A stretch of DNA of 64,000 bases, taken from positions 6,056 through 70,055 of the forward strand of contig CAYJLG010000010.1 of assembly GCA_964371035.1 (NCBI GenBank). Direction: 5' to 3'. Origin of the DNA: UBA1535 sp964371035 (GTDB lineage Bacteria; Bacillota; Clostridia; Tissierellales; Sedimentibacteraceae). The notes under the pieces are model-generated. The model saw only the letters and a program-made list of their open reading frames with translations. It searched no databases and was not told the origin of the DNA. Numbering within the stretch: the first letter of the stretch is position 1; every line of letters starts with the position of its first letter. A program made the position numbers and the translations under genes. Below, piece by piece: positions 34,747 through 43,013 of this stretch.

Positions 34747-34765
34747 GTTTTATAACTTATAAAAC
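34747..34765. promoter_or_regulatory. Perfect 19-bp inverted repeat upstream of the capA-like gene
   Basis: GTTTTATAA (34747-34755), one central base, TTATAAAAC (34757-34765). The 9-bp arms are perfect and sit 31 bp before the start codon. Candidate operator; no regulator assigned. Confidence 0.4.
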
Positions 34766-34795
34766 ATATAAAAAATTTATGCGTAGAGGTAAAAC

Positions 34796-36151
34796 GTGAA
34801 AAATAGAAAAATTGAAAAAAAGTATATCATACGAAGAATTGCAATATTTGCAATAATATTTTTATTAGTATTTACAGGCATTTACTTTGCCCTCGCTTCA
34901 GGATGGAAAACATTAGAAAATGATACAGGTCAAGGCCAAGAACAAGGTGTTATAGGTACTGATTTAGACGATAACACGCAAACTGATAATACAGAAATAG
35001 ATAAAGAGGAAGTTGTAGAGCCTGAACCTGTAATCCCAGAAGACACACATATTACACTTTCGGCTGTAGGAGATATTATGTTTCACCCTAGAAATATTAA
35101 TGGTGGATACGATAGTACTACAGGCACTTATGATTATAAACCGTATTTTGACGCTATAAAACCGTATATAGAAAAAGCGGATTTGGCGGTAGGGAATTTT
35201 GAAGGGACAACTTGTGGAGATGATATTTATGCTTATCAAGGGTATCCGCTGTTTAATGCTCCAGATGAAGTGTTAGATGCGTTAAAGGACACAGGGTTTG
35301 ACGTGTTATCTACTGTAAATAACCATTCTTTAGACACTAGAAAAGTAGGAGTAATAAGAACTATTGAAAAGATGGATGAACGAGGTATAGCGCACGTTGG
35401 TACATACGTTGAAAAACCTGAAACTAGAGTGTTGATGCAAGATGTAAAAGGAATTAAAATAGCATTTTTAGCGTACACCGAAATGTTAAATGGCTTGGAT
35501 TCTGTTTTAACTCTTGAAGAACTTGACACTATGATTAACAAACTTGATGAGACTAAAATTATAGAAGATATAGCTTATGCAAATGAAAATGAAGCTGATT
35601 TGATAGTGATGATGGTACATTGGGGTTATGAATACGTACATACTCCAAATGCATATCAAACTTCATGGGCAGAATTTATGATAGAACAAGGGGTAGATAT
35701 AATTTTAGGTGGACATCCTCATGTTATGCAAAGTACAGTTAACAACTTAGATATTGAAAATTCACAGCATGTAGCCGCCGAAAATCCGTACTATATTGAA
35801 TCTGAAGATCCATACTACATTGTTTATTCTATGGGAAATTTTATTTCAAATCAGCGTATTGAAGAAGTAGAAGCTGAATTGCCTGCACAAACTGAAGATG
35901 GAATAATAATCACTTTTGATATCAAAAAGGACGGTGCAACAGGAGAAGTAACTGTGGAAGGTGTAAATTATACGCCAACGTGGGTATACAGAGAATACAA
36001 CTACGATTTAGCAAAATTTGCATATAAGGTAGTACCGGTGACAGAATATATGGAAAGTGATGTGTATGATGATTATTCTAAGAGCAGGATGGTAAGATCG
36101 TATAACGATACGCTGTCTATTCTTGATGAAAATTATCTTGGTACAGAATAA
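34796..36151 (+). CDS. CapA-family metallophosphatase, membrane anchored
   Basis: 451 residues. One N-terminal membrane helix (about 13-34), an acidic Gln/Thr-rich linker, then a PgsA/CapA calcineurin-like domain: SAVGDIMFHPRN, VGNFEGTT, MMVHWGYEY and ILGGHPHVMQ supply the metal ligands. The family is named for poly-gamma-glutamate capsule export, but no capsule genes are nearby, so the substrate is unknown. GTG start at 34796 after AGAGGT. Confidence 0.87.
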   Translation: MKNRKIEKKYIIRRIAIFAIIFLLVFTGIYFALASGWKTLENDTGQGQEQGVIGTDLDDNTQTDNTEIDKEEVVEPEPVIPEDTHITLSAVGDIMFHPRNINGGYDSTTGTYDYKPYFDAIKPYIEKADLAVGNFEGTTCGDDIYAYQGYPLFNAPDEVLDALKDTGFDVLSTVNNHSLDTRKVGVIRTIEKMDERGIAHVGTYVEKPETRVLMQDVKGIKIAFLAYTEMLNGLDSVLTLEELDTMINKLDETKIIEDIAYANENEADLIVMMVHWGYEYVHTPNAYQTSWAEFMIEQGVDIILGGHPHVMQSTVNNLDIENSQHVAAENPYYIESEDPYYIVYSMGNFISNQRIEEVEAELPAQTEDGIIITFDIKKDGATGEVTVEGVNYTPTWVYREYNYDLAKFAYKVVPVTEYMESDVYDDYSKSRMVRSYNDTLSILDENYLGTE

Positions 36152-36179
36152 GAGGAATAATAATTAGAGGGAGAACTGT

Positions 36180-37022
36180 ATGACGGGTTTTTTTGAACAA
36201 GCAAAACTGATATTTTTAAATATATCCATTTTTAATATTTTAGATATTGCTATTATTTACTTTGTCTTATATAAAGGTTACATGCTTGTAAACAATATGC
36301 GTGCAAAACAACTTGTAAAAGGTGTTGTTTTTATAATTTTATTAACTCAATTAGCGCAAATTTTAAGACTTTATACTGTAACCATGATTTTGGATGGTGT
36401 TTTCCAGATGGGATTAGTTACAGTAGTAATCTTGTTTCAGCCTGAGATAAGAAGAATACTTGAACACTTGGGTAGGACATCTGTATTGTCACTATCTTCT
36501 ATCGACAAAGATATACAAACTTCACAAAGTATTATTAATGAAATTGTCACAGCTACCTCTTCGTTATCTAGACAAAAAATTGGTGCGCTAATGATTTTTG
36601 AAGGAAAAACAGGCCTGAATGAAATAATAGATACTGGTGTAAAGATTAACTCTGACATTTCAAGCGGATTAATTATTAACATTTTCATTCCAAATACTCC
36701 GTTGCATGATGGAGCCGTAGTAGTTAGAAATTACAAATTGGCTGCGGCAGGTTGTTTTTTGCCTTTGACCGAAAATAATCAATTGAGTAAAGAAATAGGC
36801 ACTAGGCATAGAGCAGCATTAGGCATGACTGAACGTTCAGATTCTATAGCTTTGATAGTTTCAGAAGAAACAGGATATATATCGTATGCAATAGATGGTG
36901 TTTTATATAGAAATATTGATATAGAAGAATTAGAAAAAATTCTTTCAAAAATTTATATGCCTGAAGCTAAAACGAATTTATTTGATAAATGGAGGCACTT
37001 GTATGAAAATAAAAAACAATAA
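36180..37022 (+). CDS. cdaA: Diadenylate cyclase CdaA
   Basis: 280 residues. Three N-terminal membrane helices (about 15-95), then a DisA_N cyclase domain with the catalytic DGA (Asp177-Ala179, in LHDGAVVV) and RHR (Arg209-Arg211, in GTRHRAALG). It makes cyclic di-AMP from two ATP; c-di-AMP controls potassium uptake and wall homeostasis in Firmicutes. It overlaps cdaR by 20 bp. The usual third partner, glmM, is not adjacent but lies about 24 kb downstream. Confidence 0.96.
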   Translation: MTGFFEQAKLIFLNISIFNILDIAIIYFVLYKGYMLVNNMRAKQLVKGVVFIILLTQLAQILRLYTVTMILDGVFQMGLVTVVILFQPEIRRILEHLGRTSVLSLSSIDKDIQTSQSIINEIVTATSSLSRQKIGALMIFEGKTGLNEIIDTGVKINSDISSGLIINIFIPNTPLHDGAVVVRNYKLAAAGCFLPLTENNQLSKEIGTRHRAALGMTERSDSIALIVSEETGYISYAIDGVLYRNIDIEELEKILSKIYMPEAKTNLFDKWRHLYENKKQ

Positions 37023-38292
37023 ACTCATTATTCAAATAATTTGTGGGTTGATTGCAGTAGGTTTGTGGTTTATGGTTATGTTATCTGTAAATCCTGCTAT
37101 GACACAATCTATTTATAATATTCCTATTGAAATAAATAATCTTGATATGTTAACTTCTGGCAGTTCGACTTTCATGTTGATGGATGATATAGATGAACTT
37201 GCTGTAGATGTTAGAGTTTCAGGACTTAAAAACACTTTGCTAGACATACAAAGTGATGATATAAAAGCAACTGCAGAAATAACTAACTTTAGAGAAGGTA
37301 CAAATACTTTTGAAATAAGGATATCAACCCCATCTCAAGTCGAAGTCGAAAATGTGAATCCACAATTTATAAGTTTATCTATAGACGAAATAGTATCAGT
37401 AGAAGTAGATGTAGAAGTAGATAGTCAAGGAACTCCTGAAGAAGGACACAATCTAATTGAACATAGCTCTACTCCAGATACAGTTATTGTTAGAGGTCCA
37501 AGGAGCATTGTTAATTCAGTTAGTTCTGCTAATGTAACACTTGATGTTGAAGGTGCAACATCTACTATTACACATAGTAAACCTGTAAAATTATATGATA
37601 ATACAATGAACGAAATTAGTTCAGAGCATTTGAACGTTTCGCCTATTTCTATTGCAGCTTCTTACCAAATACTGCCTGTTAAAACTGTGAAAATTACTCC
37701 AGTGTACGAAGGGGTGCCTGCAGAAGGATTCAGATTTATAGATATTGAATCTTCATTGAAGACGATACAGATAGCTGCTCCAAGAGAAATTCTAGATTCA
37801 ACTTTCGAACTTCAAACTGAGCCTGTTGACTTAACTAATTTAGATGATAATTTCACGATAAATAAAAATATTGTTATAGGCGAAGAAATAATTATTATCA
37901 GTGAAGAATCTAGTACAGATATTGAAGTAACAATAGAGAAAATAGAACAAAAAGAATTTATAATTGATTTTGAAAATGTCGAATTGTTAAATCTTCCTGA
38001 AAATTCAATAATTTCTCATATTGTTGAAGGCGAAGAAAATGTCGACAACGAAAATGAAGAGCCATCAGAGGATAATATTGAACATGAGCAAGTTATTGTT
38101 ACAATTACTGCGATTGAATCAGTTTTAGGTGAAATTGAAGCTAGTGATATTGAAATTTCTATAGATTTTGAGAATTCGGTAGAAGGTGACAATTATCTGT
38201 TATTAACGGTTGATTTAGAACAAGAAGTTGACAATTTAACTATAGACAAAGAGTATCTCGGATTTAACGTAGAGCGAATAGTAGAAGATTAA
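37003..38292 (+). CDS. cdaR: CdaA regulatory protein CdaR (YbbR domains)
   Basis: 429 residues. One N-terminal membrane helix (about 7-25, WFMVMLSVNP at its end), then a chain of extracellular YbbR beta-domains of about 80-90 residues each, with a Glu-rich insertion near residues 340-365. It binds CdaA and tunes cyclase activity. ATG 37003 follows GGAGG (36991-36995) inside the end of cdaA; an earlier ATG at 36982 is upstream of that site. Confidence 0.92.
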   Translation: MKIKNNKLIIQIICGLIAVGLWFMVMLSVNPAMTQSIYNIPIEINNLDMLTSGSSTFMLMDDIDELAVDVRVSGLKNTLLDIQSDDIKATAEITNFREGTNTFEIRISTPSQVEVENVNPQFISLSIDEIVSVEVDVEVDSQGTPEEGHNLIEHSSTPDTVIVRGPRSIVNSVSSANVTLDVEGATSTITHSKPVKLYDNTMNEISSEHLNVSPISIAASYQILPVKTVKITPVYEGVPAEGFRFIDIESSLKTIQIAAPREILDSTFELQTEPVDLTNLDDNFTINKNIVIGEEIIIISEESSTDIEVTIEKIEQKEFIIDFENVELLNLPENSIISHIVEGEENVDNENEEPSEDNIEHEQVIVTITAIESVLGEIEASDIEISIDFENSVEGDNYLLLTVDLEQEVDNLTIDKEYLGFNVERIVED

Positions 38293-38313
38293 AATATAAT
38301 ATAAGGATTTTAT

Positions 38314-39729
38314 ATGAAAATTAATTCTGAAGACAATAAAAAAAATTCTATAGTTCACAGATATAGTGTAGAAGAATATCAGAGTCTTTTAGAGGCTGTG
38401 TTTCTAAGTACTCAAGACGCTTTAAGTGTAGTAGATGAAAATGGAAAACATATTATGATAAATCCTGCATACACTAATGTAACAGGTATTAATGCTGAGG
38501 AAATAATAGGTAAAGATGCAAACTATGACGTAAAAGAGGGAAATAGCGTACACGTTAGAGTTTTAGAAACTCATCAGCCGGTACATGGTGAACGTCTAAT
38601 TATTAAACCTTCAGGCAAGACTGTTTTGGCACAAGCTGCGCCAATTATTGTTAATGAAAAACTGATAGGAAGTGTTGCAGGGCTTACTGATATTACTGAA
38701 ATTAGCATGTTGACAAATAAACTTCATGATGCGAGAAAACAAATTAGGCAGTTGTCCGCGAAATATATCTTAGATGATATAATAGGCGAATCTGAAGCTA
38801 TTGTTGAATGTAAAAATCAAGCAAAAAAAGCTGCTAAATTTCCTGTTACAGTATTGCTAAGAGGAGAAAGCGGTACAGGTAAAGAATTGTTTGCGCATGC
38901 AATTCATGCTCAAAGTTCAAGAAAAAATGCTAGATTGATTAGAGTCAACTGTGCAGCGATTTCGCCTAATCTAATAGAAAGCGAATTGTTTGGTTATGTA
39001 GAAGGCGCTTTTTCTGGTGCAGTTAAAGGTGGTAAAAAAGGTTTATTTGAAGAGGCAGACAAAGGAACTATTTTCTTAGATGAAATTTCCGAAATTGATT
39101 TAAATACACAAGTAAAACTATTGAGAGTTTTACAAGAAAAAGAGATTACAAAAGTTGGAAGTACTATGAATATACCAATAGATGTAAGAGTCATTGCGGC
39201 AACTAACCTTAATTTGGAAGATGCCGTAAAAAATGGTAAGTTTAGAGAAGATTTGTACTACAGGCTAAATGTGTTTCCAATTTACATACCTCCGCTAAGA
39301 GATAGAACTAAAGATATCCCGCTATTGGTTATTGAATTTATTAAAAGGTTTAATAGAGAATATGGTAGGAATATTTTAGAGATAGAAGATGATGCACTGT
39401 ATGAATTATCTAAGCACGAATGGTTAGGAAATATTCGTGAACTTGAAAATTTTATAGGTAGATGTATTATCAACATGAATTTTAGTGATCAAATCATGAA
39501 GAAAAAGGATTTACAACTTCCAGCTATTAATAAAGAAAAAGAAGCAGATTTTGTAGCTGAAAAAATTATTGAATTTTGTCCGTTAGATGATTATTTGGCT
39601 AAATATGAAAAAAAATATCTATTTAATGCATTAAGTGCAGTAGATAACAATAAAACAGAATTAGCCAAAATGCTTAAAATTTCAATTCGAAGTTTATATT
39701 ATAAATTAGAGAAATATAATATCAAATAA
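38314..39729 (+). CDS. Sigma-54-dependent activator with PAS domain (BkdR-like)
   Basis: 471 residues: an N-terminal PAS sensor (about 20-130), an AAA+ domain with Walker A GESGTGKE (Lys190), Walker B FLDE (Asp256) and the sigma-54 contact loop GAFSGA (231-236), and a Fis-type HTH at the C-terminus (about 440-470). The usual loop is GAFTGA, so a conservative Thr-to-Ser change is seen. It lies directly before a -24/-12 promoter driving ptb-buk-VOR. Bacillus BkdR, also a PAS sigma-54 activator, controls the ptb-buk-bkd operon, so this is very likely its functional counterpart. The inducer is unknown. Confidence 0.93.
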   Translation: MKINSEDNKKNSIVHRYSVEEYQSLLEAVFLSTQDALSVVDENGKHIMINPAYTNVTGINAEEIIGKDANYDVKEGNSVHVRVLETHQPVHGERLIIKPSGKTVLAQAAPIIVNEKLIGSVAGLTDITEISMLTNKLHDARKQIRQLSAKYILDDIIGESEAIVECKNQAKKAAKFPVTVLLRGESGTGKELFAHAIHAQSSRKNARLIRVNCAAISPNLIESELFGYVEGAFSGAVKGGKKGLFEEADKGTIFLDEISEIDLNTQVKLLRVLQEKEITKVGSTMNIPIDVRVIAATNLNLEDAVKNGKFREDLYYRLNVFPIYIPPLRDRTKDIPLLVIEFIKRFNREYGRNILEIEDDALYELSKHEWLGNIRELENFIGRCIINMNFSDQIMKKKDLQLPAINKEKEADFVAEKIIEFCPLDDYLAKYEKKYLFNALSAVDNNKTELAKMLKISIRSLYYKLEKYNIK

Positions 39730-39753
39730 TTCAATTATTATATTTATACACAA

Positions 39754-39789
39754 AAGGCGTTGTGCAAATTATTGCGCAACGCCTTTTGT
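39754..39789 (+). terminator. Terminator after the sigma-54 activator (contains site 1)
   Basis: An AAAGGCGTTG-type left arm pairs with CAACGCCTTTT (right arm from about 39778), with TGCAA and TTGCGCA also able to pair at the top of the stem. It ends the activator transcript and embeds the first 14-bp repeat. Confidence 0.75.
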
Positions 39790-39817
39790 TGCAGAATAAT
39801 GCATGCAAATTTTTGCG
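39763..39817 (+). promoter_or_regulatory. Paired 14-bp candidate enhancer sites for the sigma-54 activator
   Basis: TGCAAATTATTGCG (39763-39776) and TGCAAATTTTTGCG (39804-39817) differ at one base and are 41 bp apart, close to four helical turns. They lie about 60-115 bp upstream of the -24 element, the usual place for activator binding. Each has dyad character (TGCAAA/TTGCG). Assignment to the adjacent activator is inference. Confidence 0.65.
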
Positions 39818-39876
39818 TAAAAAATATGAATATAGTTTAAAGTACTGAAAATACGTTGTTTATATCATATTTTGTT

Positions 39877-39892
39877 TGGCATAGAATTTGCA
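39877..39892 (+). promoter_or_regulatory. Sigma-54 (-24/-12) promoter of the ptb-buk-VOR operon
   Basis: TTGGCATAGAATTTGCA spans the site: the invariant GG (39878-39879) and GC (39890-39891) are separated by the required 10 bp, and flanking bases match consensus (TTGGCA, TTGCA). It lies 44 bp before the ptb start codon. Confidence 0.88.
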
Positions 39893-39935
39893 ACTATTGA
39901 TTTAGAACTTGCAAAAACTTTTATGAGGTGATGGA

Positions 39936-40832
39936 ATGAAAAATTTTGATGAGATATTAAAACATGCCGCAGGCAGATCAGCGAAAATCGCTGTTGCAGC
40001 TGCACATGATAAAGAAGTACTCTCTGCAATTAAAATGGCTATGGATGCAAATTTAGCTATTCCACAATTGATAGGTGATAAAGAGATAATTGAAAAATAC
40101 GCAAAAGAATTGAATTTAGATTTAAAAAACGTTGAAATAATACATGAAACGGATATACAAAAAGCTTCTCAAATAGCTGTAAAATCTGTTCATGATGGAA
40201 ATGCGCAGGTTTTGATGAAAGGTCTAGTAGATACTTCTATAATATTAAAAGAGGTATTGAATAAAGAATATGGGCTAAGAACAGGCAGTTTATTAAGCCA
40301 TACAGCTGTTTTTCAACTTGAAAAATATCATAAATTACTATTTGTGACTGATGCAGCAATGAATCTAGCCCCAAATGTTGATGAAAAGAAATTAATACTT
40401 GAGAATACAGTTAGATTAGTACATTCATTAGGTATAGAACAACCTAAGGTAGCCGTAATATGTGCAAAAGAAAAAGTAGATCCTAAAATGATTGCTACAG
40501 TAGATGCAGAAACACTTGTGAATAAAAATATTGCTGGCGAAATTAACAACTGTGTTGTAGGAGGACCTTTTGCACTTGACAATGCTGTATCTAAAGAGGC
40601 TGCAGAACACAAAGGGATTGTTCATCCAGTAGCTGGAGATGCAGATGTTGTGTTGATGCCAAATATTGAAGCAGCTAATGTATTATATAAATCTTTGGCG
40701 TTTTTAACAGAATCTAAGAATGCAGGAATCTTATTAGGGGCAGCTGCACCAATAGTATTAACATCGCGAGCTGATTCTGACGAAGCTAAATTGTTTTCTA
40801 TAGCGTTAGCAGTTTTACATTCTTTGAAGTAA
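39936..40832 (+). CDS. ptb: Phosphate butyryltransferase
   Basis: 298 residues of the phosphotransacylase family, small butyryl type. It converts butyryl-CoA or branched acyl-CoA and phosphate to acyl phosphate and CoA. Family features include VLMKGLVDTSIILKEVL, SHTAVFQLEKYHK, and the C-terminal LLGAAAPIVLTSRAD with the catalytic Arg-Asp region. First gene after the sigma-54 promoter, followed by butyrate kinase. With the branched-chain-type oxidoreductase downstream, the natural substrates are probably isobutyryl-, isovaleryl- and 2-methylbutyryl-CoA. Confidence 0.95.
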   Translation: MKNFDEILKHAAGRSAKIAVAAAHDKEVLSAIKMAMDANLAIPQLIGDKEIIEKYAKELNLDLKNVEIIHETDIQKASQIAVKSVHDGNAQVLMKGLVDTSIILKEVLNKEYGLRTGSLLSHTAVFQLEKYHKLLFVTDAAMNLAPNVDEKKLILENTVRLVHSLGIEQPKVAVICAKEKVDPKMIATVDAETLVNKNIAGEINNCVVGGPFALDNAVSKEAAEHKGIVHPVAGDADVVLMPNIEAANVLYKSLAFLTESKNAGILLGAAAPIVLTSRADSDEAKLFSIALAVLHSLK

Positions 40833-40852
40833 TTGAAAATTGAGATAGAAAA

Positions 40853-40872
40853 AACAAGCGTGGTCGCTTGTT
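40853..40872 (+). terminator. Intra-operon hairpin between ptb and buk
   Basis: AACAAGCG (40853-40860), loop TGGT, CGCTTGTT (40865-40872), followed by ATAATC rather than a T run. More likely an mRNA processing or stability element than a terminator. Confidence 0.5.
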
Positions 40873-40900
40873 ATAATCATTTAAATGGAGGATATATTTT

Positions 40901-41971
40901 ATGGATAAAATCAGACAATTAGTAATTAATCCTGGCTCAACATCTACAAAAATTGCTGTTTTTGATAATGAAGAGGTGCTTTTTGAGAAAACTTTAAGAC
41001 ATAGTACGGAAGAGTTAGCGCCTTTCAAAAAAATTACTGAGCAATATGAATTTAGAATGAACATAATTGTAGAAGCTCTAAAAGAGAATGGAATTGAAAT
41101 CAGTTCATTATCAGCAGCTGTTGGCAGAGGTGGTCTTTTAAAGCCTATTGAAGGTGGAACTTATAGTATTAATGAAAACATGATAGAAGATCTAAAAATC
41201 GGAGTACTAGGTGAACATGCTTCAAATCTAGGAGGGTTGATAGCGCACTCTATAGCTTCAGAATTAGATATACCTTCTTTTATTGTTGATCCAGTAGTCG
41301 TAGATGAACTACAAGATGTTGCAAGAATAAGCGGTCATCCTAAATTTGAAAGAATTAGTATTTTTCATGCACTAAACCAAAAAGCTGTTGCTAGAAGATG
41401 TGCTACAGAGTTAAATAGAAATTATGAAGATTTAAATCTTATTGTAGTGCATTTAGGTGGTGGAATATCTGTGGGTGCGCATAATAAAGGTCGAGTTATT
41501 GATGTTAACAATGCACTTGATGGCGAAGGTCCTTTTTCGCCAGAACGCTCGGGAACTCTTCCAATTGGGGCAATGGTTAAACTTTGTTTTAGTAGTGAAT
41601 ATACTAAAGATGAAATTGGTAAAATGATTAAGGGACAAGGTGGACTTACTGCATATTTAAATACAAATGATGCAAAGGCAGTTAGCGAAATGGGTAAAAC
41701 AGGCGATGAAAAAGCTAAACTTGTTTATGATGCTATGGCATATCAAGTTGCAAAATCAATAGGCGAATGTGCAGTAGTATTAGACGGAAATGTAGATGGA
41801 ATAGTTATTACTGGCGGCATTGCTTATGATAAAGAGTTTGTTGAATATATATCAAACAAAGTTAAGTTTATTTCCAAGGTGTTTGTATATCCAGGTGAAG
41901 ACGAATTGCTGGCTTTGGCTCAAGGCGGATTAAGAGTAATAAAGAATGAAGAAAATGCTAAAATATATTAA
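40901..41971 (+). CDS. buk: Butyrate kinase
   Basis: 356 residues, acetate/butyrate kinase (ASKHA) family. NPGSTSTK (10-17) is the N-terminal phosphate loop; VVHLGGGISVGAHNKGRVID and the VITGGIAYDKEFV block complete the nucleotide site. It transfers the phosphate of (iso)butyryl phosphate to ADP, giving acid and ATP, the energy-yielding step of the pathway. ATG 40901 after GGAGG. Confidence 0.96.
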   Translation: MDKIRQLVINPGSTSTKIAVFDNEEVLFEKTLRHSTEELAPFKKITEQYEFRMNIIVEALKENGIEISSLSAAVGRGGLLKPIEGGTYSINENMIEDLKIGVLGEHASNLGGLIAHSIASELDIPSFIVDPVVVDELQDVARISGHPKFERISIFHALNQKAVARRCATELNRNYEDLNLIVVHLGGGISVGAHNKGRVIDVNNALDGEGPFSPERSGTLPIGAMVKLCFSSEYTKDEIGKMIKGQGGLTAYLNTNDAKAVSEMGKTGDEKAKLVYDAMAYQVAKSIGECAVVLDGNVDGIVITGGIAYDKEFVEYISNKVKFISKVFVYPGEDELLALAQGGLRVIKNEENAKIY

Positions 41972-42059
41972 TTGTGATAATAAAATTGAAGTAATAAAAC
42001 AGCTAATATATTGATTTTTTACATCTTTAATGATTGATAAAATTAAGAAAGGGGAGATT

Positions 42060-42734
42060 ATGACAGATAAAAGGTTAATTATAGTTGTTGGCCACTATGG
42101 AAGTGGAAAAACAGAGTTTTCTGTAAACTTGGCCATTGATTTAAAAAAAAGACATGAAAAAGTTAGTATTTCTGATCTTGATATCGTTAATACTTACTTT
42201 AGAACAAGGGAAAGAAAAAAAATGCTTACTGACATGGGCATACAAGTAATAGATAGTAATGTTGAAGCATCTGCCCTTGATTTACCCGCATTGCCCGCTG
42301 AAATCATGGGGGCTGTACAAAATAAAAGCTATGTATCAATACTTGATGTAGGTGGAAATTCAGTAGGTGCGAGAGTACTTGCCAGATTTTCAAAAAGTAT
42401 CAAATCTGCTGAGTATGAGTTATTGTTTGTTGTAAATGCAAACAGACCTGAAACTAGCAGTGTAGACAGCGTAATCTCTTTTATTAGATCTGTAGAAGAT
42501 ATGTCAGAATTAAAAGTTACAGGTTTAGTCAATACTACGCACTTGCTAAAAGACACTTCAGTGCAAGATATAGTAAATGGACATAAACTTGTTAAAGATG
42601 TTTCTTCTGTAACAGAAATTCCCATAGTTTATGAAGTTGCTTTAGAAAATATAGCATCTGAAATAAAGTTAAAAGAAATAAAAGACAAACTTTTTCCAAT
42701 TAAAATGTATATGAGAGAAGATTGGATGAGTTAA
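42060..42734 (+). CDS. P-loop ATPase of unknown role in the VOR operon
   Basis: 224 residues. Walker A GHYGSGKT (Gly11-Thr18), a switch-like DLDIVNTYFRTRERKKM segment and SILDVGGNSVGARVL resembling a Walker B region. The fold resembles SIMIBI/MinD-type ATPases, but the deviant KGGxGK loop of MinD/Mrp is absent. It sits between buk and the oxidoreductase subunits, suggesting a role in assembling, activating or regulating that enzyme; this is inference. ATG 42060 follows AAAGGGGAG; the earlier ATG 42030 is upstream of that site. Confidence 0.7.
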   Translation: MTDKRLIIVVGHYGSGKTEFSVNLAIDLKKRHEKVSISDLDIVNTYFRTRERKKMLTDMGIQVIDSNVEASALDLPALPAEIMGAVQNKSYVSILDVGGNSVGARVLARFSKSIKSAEYELLFVVNANRPETSSVDSVISFIRSVEDMSELKVTGLVNTTHLLKDTSVQDIVNGHKLVKDVSSVTEIPIVYEVALENIASEIKLKEIKDKLFPIKMYMREDWMS

Positions 42735-42778
42735 GTAATTAAAAAATTGATTTAAAAAAATAAAAATGGAGGGTTCAA

Positions 42779-42994
42779 ATGGCAAAAGGAAAAGTAACTT
42801 TTAACGAGGATTTGTGCAAAGGCTGTGAATTATGTGTTGTAGCATGTCCAAAAAAAATCATTAGTCTAAGTAGTGAAAAAATCAATAAAAAAGGATATAG
42901 TCCTGCTAGTATCATAAATGAAGATGAATGCATTGCATGTGGAAATTGTGCGATAATGTGTCCTGATTCTATAATAACTGTAGAAAGAATATAA
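42779..42994 (+). CDS. 2-oxoacid:ferredoxin oxidoreductase, ferredoxin-like (delta) subunit
   Basis: 71 residues with two 4Fe-4S motifs: Cys13, 16, 19, 23 and Cys51, 54, 57, 61, each ending CP. It carries electrons from the thiamine site of the following subunits to soluble ferredoxin. Ribosome site GGAGGG. First of four contiguous subunit genes (ferredoxin, alpha, beta, gamma), an order seen in branched-chain (VOR) and 2-oxoglutarate (KOR) oxidoreductases. Confidence 0.93.
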   Translation: MAKGKVTFNEDLCKGCELCVVACPKKIISLSSEKINKKGYSPASIINEDECIACGNCAIMCPDSIITVERI

Positions 42995-43013
42995 TGAAAG
43001 GTGGAATGATAAA

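Noticed and set aside
42060..42734. Mrp/ApbC iron-sulfur carrier assignment for the P-loop ATPase
   Set aside because: The deviant KGGxGK loop and the CxxC of Mrp/ApbC are absent.
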